Source: Incurvaria masculella
Taxonomy: Eukaryota; Arthropoda; Insecta; Lepidoptera; Incurvariidae
DNA: 64,000 nucleotides
NCBI GenBank assembly: GCA_946894095.1
Contig: OX335649.1
Span: 13,410,001 to 13,474,000 of the forward strand
Direction: 5' to 3'
A model generated the notes under the pieces. That model was not told where the DNA came from. It saw only the letters and a program-made list of their open reading frames with translations, and did not search any database. The position numbers were made by a program, and so were the translations under genes. Below, one piece after another: positions 12,189 through 25,699 of this stretch; position 1 is the first letter of the stretch, and each line of letters begins with the position of its first letter.

Positions 12189-13210
12189 CTCTTCCAGAGC
12201 TATATGCGGGGCAGTGGGCCCGTATGGTAAACATATTCCCTTGGTTACCTATACGGCAGCTACTGGTGCTCAACATCACCATCAAGAGGAAGTCGCAGCT
12301 TAGCCTCGAGCAGAACCATGGCTATACGTCGAGTGTTCTCCAGTGAACCTTAACAATATTACTATAGCGACTCTTCCGGAGCTATGTGGGGGGCAGTGAG
12401 CCAGCTTGGTGAACCTGTTTCTTGGCTATCCATACAGCAGCTGCGTGCGCTCAACATCACCGTCAACATGAAGCCGCAGCCTAATCTGGAGCAGAACCAT
12501 GACTATATTACAAGTGACTCGTGGAGCTATGTGGAGGGTAGTGAGCCAGCATGGTGAAACTGTTCCCTCAGCTACCCATACAGCAGCTGCGTGCGCTCAA
12601 CATCACCGTCAACATGAAGCCGCAGCCTAATCTGGAGCAGAACCATGACTATATTACAAGTGACTCGTGGAGCTATGTGGAGGGTAGTGAGCCAGCATGG
12701 TGAAACTGTTCCCTCAGCTACCCATACAGCAGCTGCTGGTGCTCAACATCACCGTCAACAGGAAGCCGCAGCCTAATCTGGAGCAGAACCGTGACTATAT
12801 TACAAGTGACTCGTGGAGCTATGTGGAGGGTAGTGAGCCAGCATGGTGAAACTGTTCCCTCGGCTACCCATACAGCAGCTGCTGGTGCTCAACATCACCG
12901 TCAAGAGGAATCCACAGTCTAGCTACGAGCAAATCCATGACAAATCTACTAGTGACCTCCTGACTGACTCTCCCAGAAATGTGGTCAGGACAGTAGGCTA
13001 GCATGTTCGACCAGTCCTATCGGCTGTCCGTATATCAGCTACTAAATGGACTTGCTATGGGCATCCAGTCCTCGAACAGAGTTACGACTATACCACGAGT
13101 GACCTGTGAAATTGTGTGCGGTACCAGCATGGTTAACCAGACCTCTCCACGACGAGATTTAAATAACCGTTAACAGGAATCCACAACATAGCCACAGGCA
13201 GAGCTACGAC
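12189..13210 (+). repeat. Tandem decayed copies of the LRR last-exon tail
   Basis: The motif CAGCAGCTGC / CTCAACATCACCGTCAA recurs at 12093 (the exon itself), 12254, 12435, 12581, 12727 and 12873, with weaker relics near 13031 and 13160. Three successive spacings are exactly 146 bp, while the oldest are 161 and 181. Each unit derives from the exon segment GAGCTGTGCGCTGG through GAGCAGAACCATGAC. Frames are broken by stops and indels, so the copies look like 3' UTR or intergenic relics. Confidence 0.85.
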
Positions 13211-15225
13211 TGTGGTTGGATGATCCATATATCGATACATATCATGTCATTTTTTATTTCAATGCGCGTTATTTCAAAAGTCATTTTAAAATGTTGAGTC
13301 ACTGCTGAGTCCCAGATTTCATTTTTCATTTCAGTAACAAATGCTCTACGCACATTACAATTACATTTTATTATATTTATTTGTGTAAAACATATCGATC
13401 GAGATGATAAAATTATATTTTTTTGATCGTAAAAATTTGCTACGCAGCCTTACTCAACATCAGTCTATGGCATGTTATACGTTTGTCGAAAATACATCCT
13501 GGGTCAAACGAAAGAAAAAATATAGAAATAAATGTTATTCTAGCCTAAATTTTAATTTACATTTTTATTTCGTTAAAAACAGAACTCGTCTTGATTACCT
13601 GATGTTTCTTAAAATATTGAAGTGAGTCAGGCAAGTGCTTTTCAAGAACTTTCAAACAACGTTTATATGGCAAGGGCAAATTTTATGTCTTCTTTTACCA
13701 GCACGTGAAAAAATAAATCCACCGACCACAGTGCGTCTTCGTTATCCTATTATGTCCCTATAAATTAAAAGTTACCGCTTTCGCGGTAAATGAATAAACT
13801 GATAGAGCTACAGACGGTCCGATCACAACATATTTCTCTGTCTTCACCAGATCTACGATTACGGATGCTACGCACCTGCATTTCAACAAACCGGTTTTGC
13901 TCTAAAACCGTTTAAGTCTTTCTTACATTTAATTTCATACATCGTTTAATGTACGGTATATAATTTAAGCTCCCCTGAACACACACTGGGTTCAACGATT
14001 TGGAGTCTTAACCGTTTATCCACAATCGTGAAATCGATTATTTTTCTCTCATATGGTTTTTTTTGTTTGGCCACCATTGTGTGATTCATAAAGTTGTTAC
14101 CATGTGTCTCTTATACACTTTTGTAACTTGCTCGCCTCACACCCAACCACCAGTTGAAATCACCTGCAATTATAACTATCTCAGTCAAGTTACATGCATT
14201 CAAGAAATTTTTGCAGAGGTCCAAAACTCCTCCCTCTCCTCGTGGTGGGCTGAGTTCCCTGGAGCGTATCCCGCAAGCATTCCTCTGATGGCATAATTCC
14301 CACACCTAGGCTACAACGCTCAGTGTCAGCTACTTCTGACCACAAAGCGGAGAAGCCTTCATGTTTCGTGATTCCACTCTCTTTCAGCTTTGTTTCACTT
14401 ACAAACCAGAAAACAAATTACTTCAATAATACACAGTTCGTTTATAGTCCTATCCAATCTACCGCACACCGTTCATACGGAATTCATCCGCCCTTCTTCT
14501 ACCCCTCGGAGGGACGCGACCATGATGAAAGGCGACCCGCATCACGGCGGTGATTAGAAAATAATTTCATCTAGTTCCCACGAGAGGCTAGGGAAATAAA
14601 CTTATGTAACACCTCTGTAGAGCCTCGCTTACAGAAAAAGTTCTACCTTGATGTCGTCAATATGACGTCATCGTTTTTGACAGAATTCCCCTCCAGTCAT
14701 GCATCCATCTCAGGTATGGTACGGATTTACAGTTACGGATTGGGGATTTTAAATTAGTTTTACTCCAACTGGTAGGGGTAGGGGAAGTGTTACAGCATGC
14801 AGGTATTCAGGTAACAGCACGCAGGCGCTGTTTATGGCAAAGGAGAAGACAAAGCCCCGGTTGCACGAAGAGACGGCTGAGTTAATAAATGTTCAAACAC
14901 GTCACTTTTAGTGATCCGCATGGAGTTCCTTTCATACTTTTGGTATAAAGTGACGTGTTTAATCATGCGTTGACGTTGATTTTGATTTTTTATCCTTTCG
15001 TGCACTCGGCCCAAAGACTTCGAATCAGGGAGGTGGGGTGAAAACCTCGGCTTTAAGCCGTACAAAACATTATTTGGGCTAACTTCTATCTACATCGATA
15101 GACGCATAATTACAAACAATGTAAATTAAATTTGTACCCCCGAAAATTTATAATAGATTACTGAAGTATATTAAGATACTGGTTAAGTCAGCATCGTCAG
15201 CAAATTTTAATGGCGACTATGCAAG

Positions 15226-15528
15226 TTAAAAAAAGAGGAACGACCCAGCTGTACAGTCTCCAGATGATCCGCTCAGCCTTTTACTCAGCTCGCTCAACAA
15301 TGTTTTTTCGGCTGCGCTAACGGCACCTAGGTTATCTGTTGCGAAAGCGATGATATAAAAATCTTGGCTAATCATTGTTTGGTGCTTGGAAATGTTGGGG
15401 CTAGCTCCTGTCTCAATAGCGGACCCCGCGGTCCCCTCGGTCGGCCACACGTGCGAAGCCGCAAGCGTGTCGACGCAGGTAGCGTCCCAGACGAGAGCAC
15501 TAACGTGTAACCAGGGGACCAGGGTCAT
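15226..15528 (-). pseudogene. Fragment of a transposon-associated protein (VWDATCVDTLA motif)
   Basis: The minus-strand frame reads TLVPWLHVSALVWDATCVDT and later FATDNLGAVSAAEKTLLSEL. The combination of a VPW...LVWDATCVDTLAxSH block and a later A(V/T)xxLG block matches a tail I know from widespread repeat-associated invertebrate ORFs. Only about 100 residues remain, with no flanking domain, so it is a relic. Family assignment is from memory and moderate. Confidence 0.45.
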
Positions 15529-15624
15529 CCCTTCTGGGCGCTTGCCGTCCTGTCTGCTAAGACAGGGCTCTAGGGTAGGACGTTGCGAATTTCAGGCATC
15601 GTTGACATGATTGATCCTATGCAC

Positions 15625-15800
15625 ACATCTCCATGAATGCCTGTATCAACCACCTCCAGCTTAAAAAGTCCCGAAGTTCTATTTCGGGTACACCATCCAA
15701 ATATGCGATGTAACCGATTTCAGGAGGTCAGGCTGGAAGTGGTAAAATCAGGGGTAAGGGGTAACATGTTAGAGAATAGGTGTAAGACTCTATGCGCTGA
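15625..15800. repeat. GTAACCGA-type interspersed repeat, copy 1
   Basis: The core TTTCGGGTACACCATCCAAA followed by GCGATGTAACCGA recurs with changes at 28410-28545 and, reversed, at about 60465-60560 (GGTGTAACC...). It is a short non-coding family with an internal inverted symmetry (CGGTTACA / TGTAACCG). Confidence 0.5.
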
Positions 15801-17374
15801 GATGTGTGCCAAGAAGGCAGGAAGCACCATCACGTTAATTTGTGGATGCTAATTCCGCCGAATTTATTTAGTAAAGTCGCTTGTGTCCACTGTGGGTAAC
15901 TGAAAACTATCTCTATAAAAATTTGGTCTAGAGATTTCCAAGCAATATATAAGAAATATGGAAGAATAATGGTACTAGAGAAAATCATATTGTTTTGTCT
16001 CAACCATCGCTCCATCAGCTCAATGTAGCCGATTTTTTTTTTACCTGGGACTCCCGATGACAAACACGGTCAAAGGCCAAAGTAAAAGTCGATTCCGAGG
16101 TATCAATATATTAATATGTATTATTGTAGTGGATACCAAAAAATATGTTGCCCGTCTTGTAATTAGGAACTAGAAAAATCTTAAGAAACTTTTTGCCTGC
16201 AAGCCCACCTTATGCTTGTCGTCCAAGTGTTGGCCGAGCGGCTAAGAAAATATTTATTTGATGTTACGTGTGATGTTCATTGTGTATGTAATGGAATTTT
16301 AACAGGTTTTTATGGGTACCTTCGAAACCTAGATAGGTCAAAACGATTATTTGTAATTGTATTTATTGAGCATAAATTACCATTGCACATGTTATAATAC
16401 ATTAAAATGAAATAATTACATCAAATTTAATGGCTTTATGTAATTATTAATGGCTTAAGGTAATACAAAATTACACTTATTACTAAATATATGTATAGAA
16501 TTTCAAGTCCGTACATTTATTGCAACATCAGTTTAATGCATACATACAAATTGAATTTAATCCTTAATTCTACGCATTGAACTGAGTAGGAAATACCCAG
16601 AAAGTTGGTATCAAACCTCTCAACTTTTGTTATCTGTATCAAAATCGTATTAATAATATTGATTGCCTTTTGAAGATATACTTATCTTCAATGAGCGCCG
16701 AACGACAAGAAGTTAGTCATTGATAATTAAATAAATAAAATGTCACAATTACGGCAAAAAATAGCCTCCAAAAAAGCGAAAGTAGCATTTGAATATTTTT
16801 TTCCAATTTATCTTATTTATTTGTATCACCTTGATCATTGATTGATCTTTTAATTTCGTGTGGCCAATATATTCCTGCAATGAATCCAGTATTTCCTGCG
16901 ATCGGTTCGTCTGATTTACACGCGTTTTAGAAAAGATCATTGCAGCTAACATCTAAATTAACTGTAGTTTTTTATTTCATCTCAACTCGTTTGATCCGCG
17001 TAACATTCCATCGATTGTATCGCATTAAATCGCACACATATCAAAACCCCAGCCCCTATAGTTAAAAAATACCCTCAATTTATTGGCCCATTTGAATCAA
17101 TGCTTATACTTGTTTTTTTTATATTTACTAAAATGTATTATTAATCAATTTTATTGTTTGGTTGTTTGGTTGTTGATTACAAACTAGTTAGTAACATCGC
17201 AATACAAGAGGTAAACTACAAACGTATGTAATAATATTTGCTCCAATTGGCTATTATCTACTATTACATTGAGAATGTCGTCGAATAATTTTATCGCGGG
17301 AACATGATAATATCTTGATAGTGGCAATATCACCGTCCGGCTGCGATATCGATAGGGAAATCATCAATCCGCAA

Positions 17375-17474
17375 AAACGTTGGCAATTAGTACGCGCAAG
17401 TTCGAGTGCTTTCGAGGTGTTTGTGTTGTTATCGTGTGGTCACCCATCCTTCCAGTTTTCAAGCAACACAATCG
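17375..17474 (+). promoter_or_regulatory. Candidate promoter and non-coding first exon of the cadherin-like gene
   Basis: A short, less AT-rich stretch ends at a strong donor, AATCG|GTAAGT, with GT at 17475-17476. Upstream, AATTAGTACGC could serve as an initiator near 17389. A non-coding exon here would splice to the acceptor TTGCAG at 29966, which precedes a short 5' leader and the ATG at 30032. No cDNA evidence is available; the claim rests on donor quality and composition. Confidence 0.3.
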
Positions 17475-19462
17475 GTAAGTTAATCTTATGCTAGAAAGGT
17501 GTTTAGACATTTGAAACAAGAAAAATCGTACATTAAATCCATTTTCATTATTGCTTGTGGATTTTTGATTACTCACTGAGGGTGCTAACCTAAACTTAAG
17601 CCACCGAATTCTGTATCACCAATGATAAAATAGACAACAGCGTTACCATTTACCCAAAACATCCTCGGAATATTCATACCAGGTTTTGTCACTTTCTATC
17701 GTATTTGAATATCGCACGCATACAATTCCGAGGATGTTTTGGGTTAATTAGTAACACTGAAAATATTTACATTATTAGGACGGCATGGGTAGTAAAAATA
17801 TTAATAAAAAATTATATATTATACCATATATTATACCATACTGATATTATAATTGCGAAAGTAACTTTATCCATCTATTGCGTTTTCACGCCTAATTATC
17901 TGAACAAATGTTCATTAATTTCAGTGTAAATTTATTGTAAGTGTAAATACATTGAACACGTTTGTAAAAATAATATGTCTGCCTCACCGTTAAACATTTT
18001 GGGTTAATTGTGTAGTTTTATGAATATGGTCTGCGAAATAATAAATATATGGTTTCCTTGCAAAAAAAAAAAGTCTATACCTTAGAGAAAGAGATGAGCT
18101 ACATTTAAAGTAACGAATTAAACACGAAAAGGGTGAACTAGGGGATGAAAGTTTGTATGGGGAACTCATATAATATCCAGGAAGTAATTCAGCCCGACAT
18201 CAGTCCAAAACGACATTGACCAGAGCGGAGCCGGGTACCTCACCTTGTAATTACACATACAGTTATTTGGTTAAATAATGTATATTTTAAGACTGTTCAC
18301 ATTTTAGGTTGTTATGTCATCGTAGTTCTTAGAGCATTCTACTTAAAATATTATTTTGGCAATAGCATTTAGGTATTCATGCAAGTGTATAATATTATTT
18401 ATGTAGACGAACAAAAAATCATAACTTATAGACCAGTGAAGTTTCTTTGCGGGTTCGGAGTTGATCGAATCCGCGGATCAATCAAATTGTGACATGACTT
18501 AGCGTAGTTTGACTACCAAAAGTTTATTAAATAAATTAAATTAAATTAAAAACTTCTTTGCTGCTTGGAGTTAAAACTTAACATTTGTTGTGGTTACCAT
18601 TTCCTTGCAATTCATGTACCAATTCATGTAAAAAGGCAGAGTTGTGTAGGCTTACTCCTGATTCACGTCGACCATCTCATTACTCCATCGTTGCACAAGT
18701 CCAATATCGGATTATCATAGTAAGGTTAAGGCGAGCCCCGCGTAAATACAAAAGAGCACTTTACGTTGGTCCTAAAACTGTTTTTATGTAAAACACACAT
18801 TCGTTCCTACATTTAATTTTGCTCGTTTACTTTGGTCTCGATCCAATGCCGTGGCGATTGGTGAAAATGTCCGGAAGCCTTGAACTTTACAACTTAGTAC
18901 GCAGGGACACAGAATAACTAATAGTGCTACGCACTTCGCCTCCATGTGTGTTCTATCCGTTGCATTGCTAAGGGAGCGTTCATATACCACGTGAAGGATT
19001 TAGGGGAAGGGATCGGTCCTTAGTCACGTTGGTCACGAGGGGTGGGGGGAGCCGGCCCGAGTCGCGTGACGGAACGAACCGAAGCCGAGTCGTGCGTGCT
19101 GAGGTGTTACTGCCGCGCTCTGCCTGCCCCGCGATCCTTTATATTAAACTTCTAAATTAAATAAATTATTGTGTTAATATAAAAAAAAATTACTTATAAT
19201 CTTATATTAACTTATAATAAAGAATTGCCTATAATCTTCCCCCCAAAGATCAGAAAGAGCGGGATTTAGAATAATTATTAAAAAAAAACGATTTTATGAA
19301 TGTCACCTAACTTGGATAGGGGGAGGACGACGAGGGGTCACGAAGAGGGAGGGGTTCAACCTACTTTTAAGATTTCCATTGTTTTTCTGAAGGTGGGGTC
19401 TGTGAGAAAAACGATACTATACATTTCTAGATACGTATTGCCCTAGCCACCGAAAGTGCCAA

Positions 19463-19966
19463 TGTGGGCCATCCCGCTCAACTTCCCATACAAACGGGGA
19501 AAGAAGATCACGCCCATATTTCTTGTCAGAGATCCCAAGTTTTGCTCAAAATTGTAAAATTGTGTTTGGTTTCTATGTTATAAGGTCCGAAAGTTCGAAT
19601 TTTACGCGTGTTTTATACAATAACTTTGGAAGTGGATTACGAAATGATAAAGTAAGAACATGTTAAAAAGATTAGTCACCAGACATAGCTTATTTAATCA
19701 AGATTTATATTCTATTTGGTTTTTGTTAGATTTTTTACTACAGCGGTCGTGGTTTACTTTTAGCTATAAGTCGTTTTGTAATTAAAATTTTCGTAAATCG
19801 TATCAAATCATACACTATGCACATAGTCTTTTTCGTGGACATGTTGCATCTTCCCCATCACGGAGCCTGTCTTTTTCTTCGAAACAGAGAAGGTCCCAGA
19901 GCGCAACAGCATGGTTTTGTACCGTGCCCGCGAATGAGTTAGTCCCGCCGGGTTGGGCCACCTTAA
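19463..19966. mobile_element. TTAA-bounded MITE, copy 2 (left end eroded)
   Basis: The interior matches the copies at 6416 and 41059 (CGGAGCCTGTCTTTTTCTTC, then GAGAAGGTCCCAGAGCGC). The right end GGGTTGGGCCACCTTAA is kept. The left end has decayed to AATGTGGGCCATCCCGC. Confidence 0.6.
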
Positions 19967-20577
19967 AAAAAACCTCTAAAATTATAAATTAAATATATAA
20001 GGCTAATTGCTGCTAAACCAGCGGTTCCCATAGTATAGATAAATTATAGTAGGGAAAAATTCCTAAAATTATGCAAGTGTTGAATAGGGATTATAAAAGT
20101 CAACACATGGCGTTGCAGTTCACATTTGAGAATTCATTAAATACAAACCAATGAACATCAATGATATTTTTTATTTACAAAGACATTACTTAATGTATAG
20201 TTAAAATGTAGCGTTTTCATCATGCCTGCCTAGGCAACATTTCGAATTAAGCTTAGTTTAATAACGGCTTTAGTGTTCTGACAGTGACGGGAGATAGCGC
20301 TGGTTATAAAGGTCATAGTAACAACGAAAATAAGAAGAATTTCTCGAGTTTCTTTACTAATCTTCAAAACATACATACCATGCCATAGCGTACGGTCTCG
20401 GGTGTCGCCGCTATCCCCCAGGGTCGCCGCTAGAAGTCACTGAGTACTTAGGACTTCTATTACCTTTTTATGGTAGGGAGCCATGAAATATACTGTGTCC
20501 CTAACAGCAATAATGCCATAGTTATTATAGGCCATAGCCACTCAATGGAGGTTATTGAGAGTGCATTACAGCATTTC

Positions 20578-20775
20578 GTAACAAATGCTAGCTGTTCCCT
20601 GATTCGAACCCATGTAAAACTGTAGGTCCCCTTCGCTTACTAGGTGGTAGGGTTAATCCCGCCCGGGTTGATACCGCCGCATTAGATGAACTATGGAGGA
20701 GGCCGACAATGAAAAGTTGTCCATTGTTTTCATCCAGTTCAATGCAGCTGTGCTCATAAAGGGAAAATTTCTTAA
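20578..20775 (+). mobile_element. SINE body copy
   Basis: It carries the family blocks CATGTAAAACTGTAGGTCCC, TTACTAGGTGGTAGGGTTAA and TTTTCATCCAGTTCAATGCA. The tRNA-like head is missing. Confidence 0.55.
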
Positions 20776-22499
20776 ATATTCCTCATTATTTCTATGTAAA
20801 ACTTTAAAAATAAATTTTCATCATTATTAAAAATAACTTTCAGTGCATTTTGTATGAAACGATGTTCGTCTCATCTGTCAGTTGACTCTGTATGTCGTTA
20901 CAATCTAAGCCTATGGGTGTTAGCGGTCCGATTTCATAAAAATATATTTATATTTCCTGACAGAAAATTCACGATATTGTAGCAAAAATAATATTTCACT
21001 ATCCCTACGAACGTGCCATAGGAAGAAATTCGGGTTCGCAGGTAAGCTGTATATTCAAGCAATTTAAATAAATAAGCAGCCCACCAGGGGCATAAAATGG
21101 AATAATAACAGTAAGGTTCGCTGGAGCTCATTCAGTAATATGGTGTGTTGGGCTAATTTCATGATAGGAGGTGGGATGTTAGTAAGTCATGCTTCATAAA
21201 AAAATAATAGAATGTTTTTACTCCTGGCACTTAATTTTATAGGGATTGAAAATGTGTGAACTGGGTTGACATAACAAAAATTAACTATTATTAAAAATGT
21301 GTTTCTTTCGCCGTTAAAACCTTCGGCCCATGGTGTGGGAGACTTAACGTGAATTTGTACTATCAGTCCGATAAGTACTATCTGAGGATTGAAAAATCGG
21401 CCCTTAATAAATTGCTTATTAATACAATAGGCAAAATCAAAAGTGTCGCTCCTAGAAGATTTTTTTTATCTTACCTCCTTATGCTCCTTTCTGTACTCTT
21501 CTAATATTATATCATACCATCATACCATATCATACACTAAAATGTATTTATGTTGACATTAATCATTATCAAATATGTTTATAAATTAAATGATTTTGTA
21601 AAGATTTGGCAGAGTATATACGTAGTTAAGATAAATTAAAATATTTCAAATAAATTTATATCACTGCTCGTATTGCGTAATTAATCTGTGCTTTGTGTAC
21701 TGGTTCCACTGCACTTTTGCCCGCTCATCTAAGGAATTGTCGTTAGTGGTTTAAATTCAAAATAAATAGGATGGTCCTCTCTTCTATGCTCAATCTAAGG
21801 GTAATCTTACCCGGGTAGGTACCATCGCATTTGATAAACGATGCAAATCGGCAATAATCCATGTGGTGTGTCGGGTTGACGTCATGTGGAATGTGCAGGT
21901 CTATTGCCACAAAAAAACGTTGAGTTTTTAGAATTCTTATTTTTTTTGGAAAATCACAATTTACCTTAATCCCGTTGAGTGGTCACCAGCTTGCTAACAT
22001 ATTTGTAGGCCTGAACGTAACTTCAGTATTATTCGAACATCAGCGGGCTAAATGTGATTTTTTTATAGAAAATTCATTGTAATTTGCGATAAAGGCATAT
22101 TTTTTAATCTTTACTTAACTTTGAACAACTTCAGGATTCTTTATTCATTAAGACTGAATTATGTTAGCTGGCCTCAAATATGAAGGTAGTCCTCAACAGG
22201 TGCATCAGTATTTTACGCCGGAACAGATCAAAAACTGCCCCTCTACAAGGTGCAGACACAGAATAAGTAAAAGTGGCGCAGATAATGTTTTGCTAGGAGT
22301 AGTTAATATTCGAATCTTGGCTCCTTAGAATCGTTACAGAAATAAGAGACCCTCCAACTCCGAGAGGTTATGTTTTGTCTTCTGTACTACGGAGAATAGT
22401 CTTAGCTATAGAACGCTATTCCTCCGCCCCTTTCTACTATCGCTAAACGCGCAACAGGCAGGGAATACTCCCATTCACTGTCGACATTCTTCTTATTAG

Positions 22500-22915
22500 A
22501 AAGCGGCTCGTGGCTCAGGGATGGATGGACTCGATTTTCATCCCAGAGGTCTGGGTTCAAGCCCCGCCCGGTTGATGCACCACTTTTATTCTCGTTCTGC
22601 GTTGGATAAGTGTAGTTCGTTACGAGTGCGAGCTGTTCCATAGTTCGGAATCCATCTAATTAAATTAATTACTTTAAGATTCAGGATTTTAAGGCACATG
22701 GACTAGTGTCGTGTGGGTTGGTACCATCGCATTGAGTGAAAACACGGTCGAAGCGGCAATGAAAAATTATCCGTGTTTACCATCCAGTTCAATGTAGTCG
22801 TTCTCATAAAGTAAAGATCTTGGCATGGCACCGAACACCTTCGGGAATGCGGTGTGATGAGCTAATAGACGGTTTGTGTGGTATAAGCTATCCATGTCCA
22901 GTCACATAAAGAAAA
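22500..22915 (+). mobile_element. Near-complete tRNA-derived SINE
   Basis: The head GCGGCTCGTGGCTCAGGG and the B-box-like GGTCTGGGTTCAAGCCCC are followed by the body (TTGGTACCATCGCATTGAGT, GTCGAAGCGGCAATGAAAAA) and tail (CATGTCCAGTCACATAAA). The tail abuts the element beginning at 22985. Confidence 0.6.
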
Positions 22916-22984
22916 CAACCGTTCCTGTAAATCTCCATCTCCACTAACATAAAAAACACTAGGGGTGGCTTGTCTGTTATTTTT

Positions 22985-23645
22985 AACCGACTTCAAAAAA
23001 GGAGGAGGTTCTCAATTCGTCTGTATGTTTTTTTTTGCTTTTTTTTAAATGTTTGTTACCTCATAACTTTCGCCTGGATGAACCAATTTTGATGATTATT
23101 TTTTTATTTGAAAGTTGGCGCTTCCCATGTGGTCCCATTTTAATTTGGTTTATTTCTGACAATGATATCTATGAGAAAATCATAAAAGTGTTAAATTTGT
23201 ATAAAGTATGTGTGCGACAAATGGACGAATAACTCAATATAACGCCAACCCATTTCGATTATTATTTTTTTATTGGAAAGGACGTGTACAAATTAGTTAA
23301 AGTACTTCAAATTCACTTAAAAATTAACAAATAAAAAAAATTTACAAAAAAATTAACCAACTTCAAAGAAAAAGCACTAAAAAGTAAAAAAATGCCATTT
23401 TTGTAGTTACGATTATTGTAATTTTTTGAGTCGGTGTCAGCCAAGGTAGCCAAGGTTCTCTTGACTGGCGCTGCGCGTGTCTGGCTGACGCCGACTCAAA
23501 AAACTACAATAATCGTAACTACAAAAGAGGCAATATTTTTTTTTCATTTTAGTGCTTTTTATTTGCAGTCGGTTATTTTTTTTGTAAAATTTTTCACGAC
23601 GAAAAATACAAGTAAAAAAGGCGACGGGTAACAGTGCTTTAGTTT
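22985..23645 (+). mobile_element. ACCGACTTC-family element with internal hairpin, copy 1
   Basis: It begins AACCGACTTCAAAAAAGGAG. A long hairpin follows: arms 23341-23442 and 23483-23588 (GTAGTTACGATTATTGTA and its complement, GAGTCGGTGTCAGCC and GGCTGACGCCGACTC), with a loop of about 40 bp. A second copy in opposite orientation lies at 47128-47735. No transposase is encoded. Confidence 0.65.
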
Positions 23646-24689
23646 CGGCCGTCAAGGGTTGAGGGGTCTGTGACTTAAAAAGTGTCAATCGGATTTTTTT
23701 CCCGTGTGGCTCTCATCCGCCAAAATCTCAAGTTCAGAAGGAACGAAGACTAGCGCAACTAACGAAAGTATAGAAATTTTAAAACAAGAAATAAATACAA
23801 AAAAATGTGGTAATGTCGAATAGGGTGAGGTCACTTAATTCCAGTCAAACCTTAGCTAACCTCAAGCTTAATCTTATTTGATGGCTGTGGGAAAGGGCAA
23901 CTTGCTTGAGCTTTTTATTTCTGACGAGTCGGAGGGCACGTATTGCGGGAAAATCTCCAACTCGGAAAATTGCATTATCTTGTTACTCCCGCGGCTTCCC
24001 GCCTGTTTATCACTTAATGTTTCTGTCTACTCGTGATTTATAAGAAAAATATAATTTGACTTATTGCTTGTTATGAAATAGCTTCAATTTGTTTCTTTGA
24101 ATGTTTTGGATTTAAAAAAATCGGGAAAGATTTAAGAGCTAAAGAATTGCCCGGCCCGTAAGCTAGGTACTATAGATATAAACATAATTAAATAATCATT
24201 TTCTAACCACTGTTCCAGTTTACTTCATATTTGGCATCTAATATTAAACAATCAATGTAAGACCTAATGAAATGACAGCAGAAAGAAAATGTTCATGCGA
24301 ATTGTCTTTTCTCTGAATTCACTCAGGATACATTTTTTCAGGTCGAAAAAACTAAAACGTAAAAATCAGCTTGTATGTCGTTGTGGTTTCAATTACATGT
24401 AATCCATAGGACGGAGTTGGTTCTGAGAAAAGATTACACTAGATAATTTTAAATATTTAATGGATACGATAATACCGTTATCTCATTATTTGAGCGTATC
24501 CACCGACATCTCCATTTAAACATTGTCTTCATATTTTGAAAACAATCCGAAAACGTTTGTCTTTGTCCAGACCAAAAACTTGTTTGATTATTTTCCAAAA
24601 TCTGATTACAACGCTACACGATTTTCTTTAGATATTTAAAAATATTTGTTCTTACGAAATATCCCAGAATACTTGGTTTCATAAAATAT

Positions 24690-24788
24690 AATGTAGGTCC
24701 TGGCATGGCACCTTGTGACTATATGTTGTGTTAAGCTAATATCTCACGGTCAGTTTGGTATTAGACATCGATGTCCAGTTAAATAAAA
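24690..24788 (+). mobile_element. SINE tail fragment
   Basis: GGTCCTGGCATGGCACCTTG and ATCGATGTCCAGTTAAATAA match the 3' part of the SINE family. It abuts the inverted repeat that starts at 24789. Confidence 0.5.
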
Positions 24789-25595
24789 AAAACAAATTAT
24801 TTAAAAATATAAAAAACCCGACAGCGTAAAAAATTGTAACTTAAAATTGACTTAGTAAACGAACTGAAAAGATAGAAACAAGTTGAAAAATTAAATATTT
24901 GTTGTGTTTGAATGATCATGGTTGACAGTGTTTACAAACGCAGTCGGAGGCATCAAATAGCCCCAGTACGTTCCATAGTAAATGACTAGCGATTTTATGG
25001 ATTATTTCGGTGGAGCAAGAAAATACGTGGTGGGGGAAGTTCCAATATCCTATCTTTCATTTTTATGTCTAAAGTGAGGTTTTTTTTTCTCGTTCTCGGT
25101 GTCACCTATCATCATGAAATTTACATAGGTACACTTTCAATGAATTTAATAACAAAAAAATAATATAAATCATAGTTAAACTATTTGATGCACAATATGA
25201 ATTATATAATGATATATTATATATTTCCCAATACATTCCATTATTAATGACTAGCGATTTTCTTAGTGATATGGGTATAGCAAAAATAAACTTATTGAGA
25301 CAAATTATAATCTCCCAACTGTCATATAATAAATACGAAAGTAAGTTTGTCTGTTTCGCGAACTCAACCGACCATCGTGAAATTTGCATAGGCACACCAT
25401 TGAAAATATAAATCGTAGTTAATGTATCTTATGCCTCCGACTGCGTTTGTAAACACTGTCAACCATGATCATTCAAACACAACAAATATTTAATTTTTCA
25501 ACTTGTTTCTATCTTTTCAGTTCGTTTACTAAGTCAATTTTAAGTTACAATTTTTTACGCTGTCGGGTTTTTTATATTTTTAAATAATTTGTTTT
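24789..25595. repeat. Perfect 165-bp inverted repeat around a 477-bp centre
   Basis: The left arm (24789-24953) and right arm (25431-25595) are complementary base for base in my reading, e.g. CGCAGTCGGAGGCAT against ATGCCTCCGACTGCG and AAAAAACCCGACAGCG against CGCTGTCGGGTTTTTT. The centre holds two diverged direct copies of AATGACTAGCGATTTT. It could be a foldback transposon; no coding frame is present. Confidence 0.8.
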
Positions 25596-25699
25596 ATTTT
25601 AATTATTTTTAGTTTTCGTACAGCATGCATTTATCATTTAAATATCTACACGTTAATACATTCCAACGAAAGTAAGGTTAGGTATTATTATGGAACCTG

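Larger units (their letters stand above)
13211..17374. other. Intergenic sequence between LRR gene and cadherin-like gene
   Basis: No gene is recognised. It contains a minus-strand transposon-type coding relic (15226-15528) and a small GTAACCGA-type repeat (about 15625-15800). No clear polyadenylation site for the LRR gene could be chosen among several AATAAA-like strings. Confidence 0.45.
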
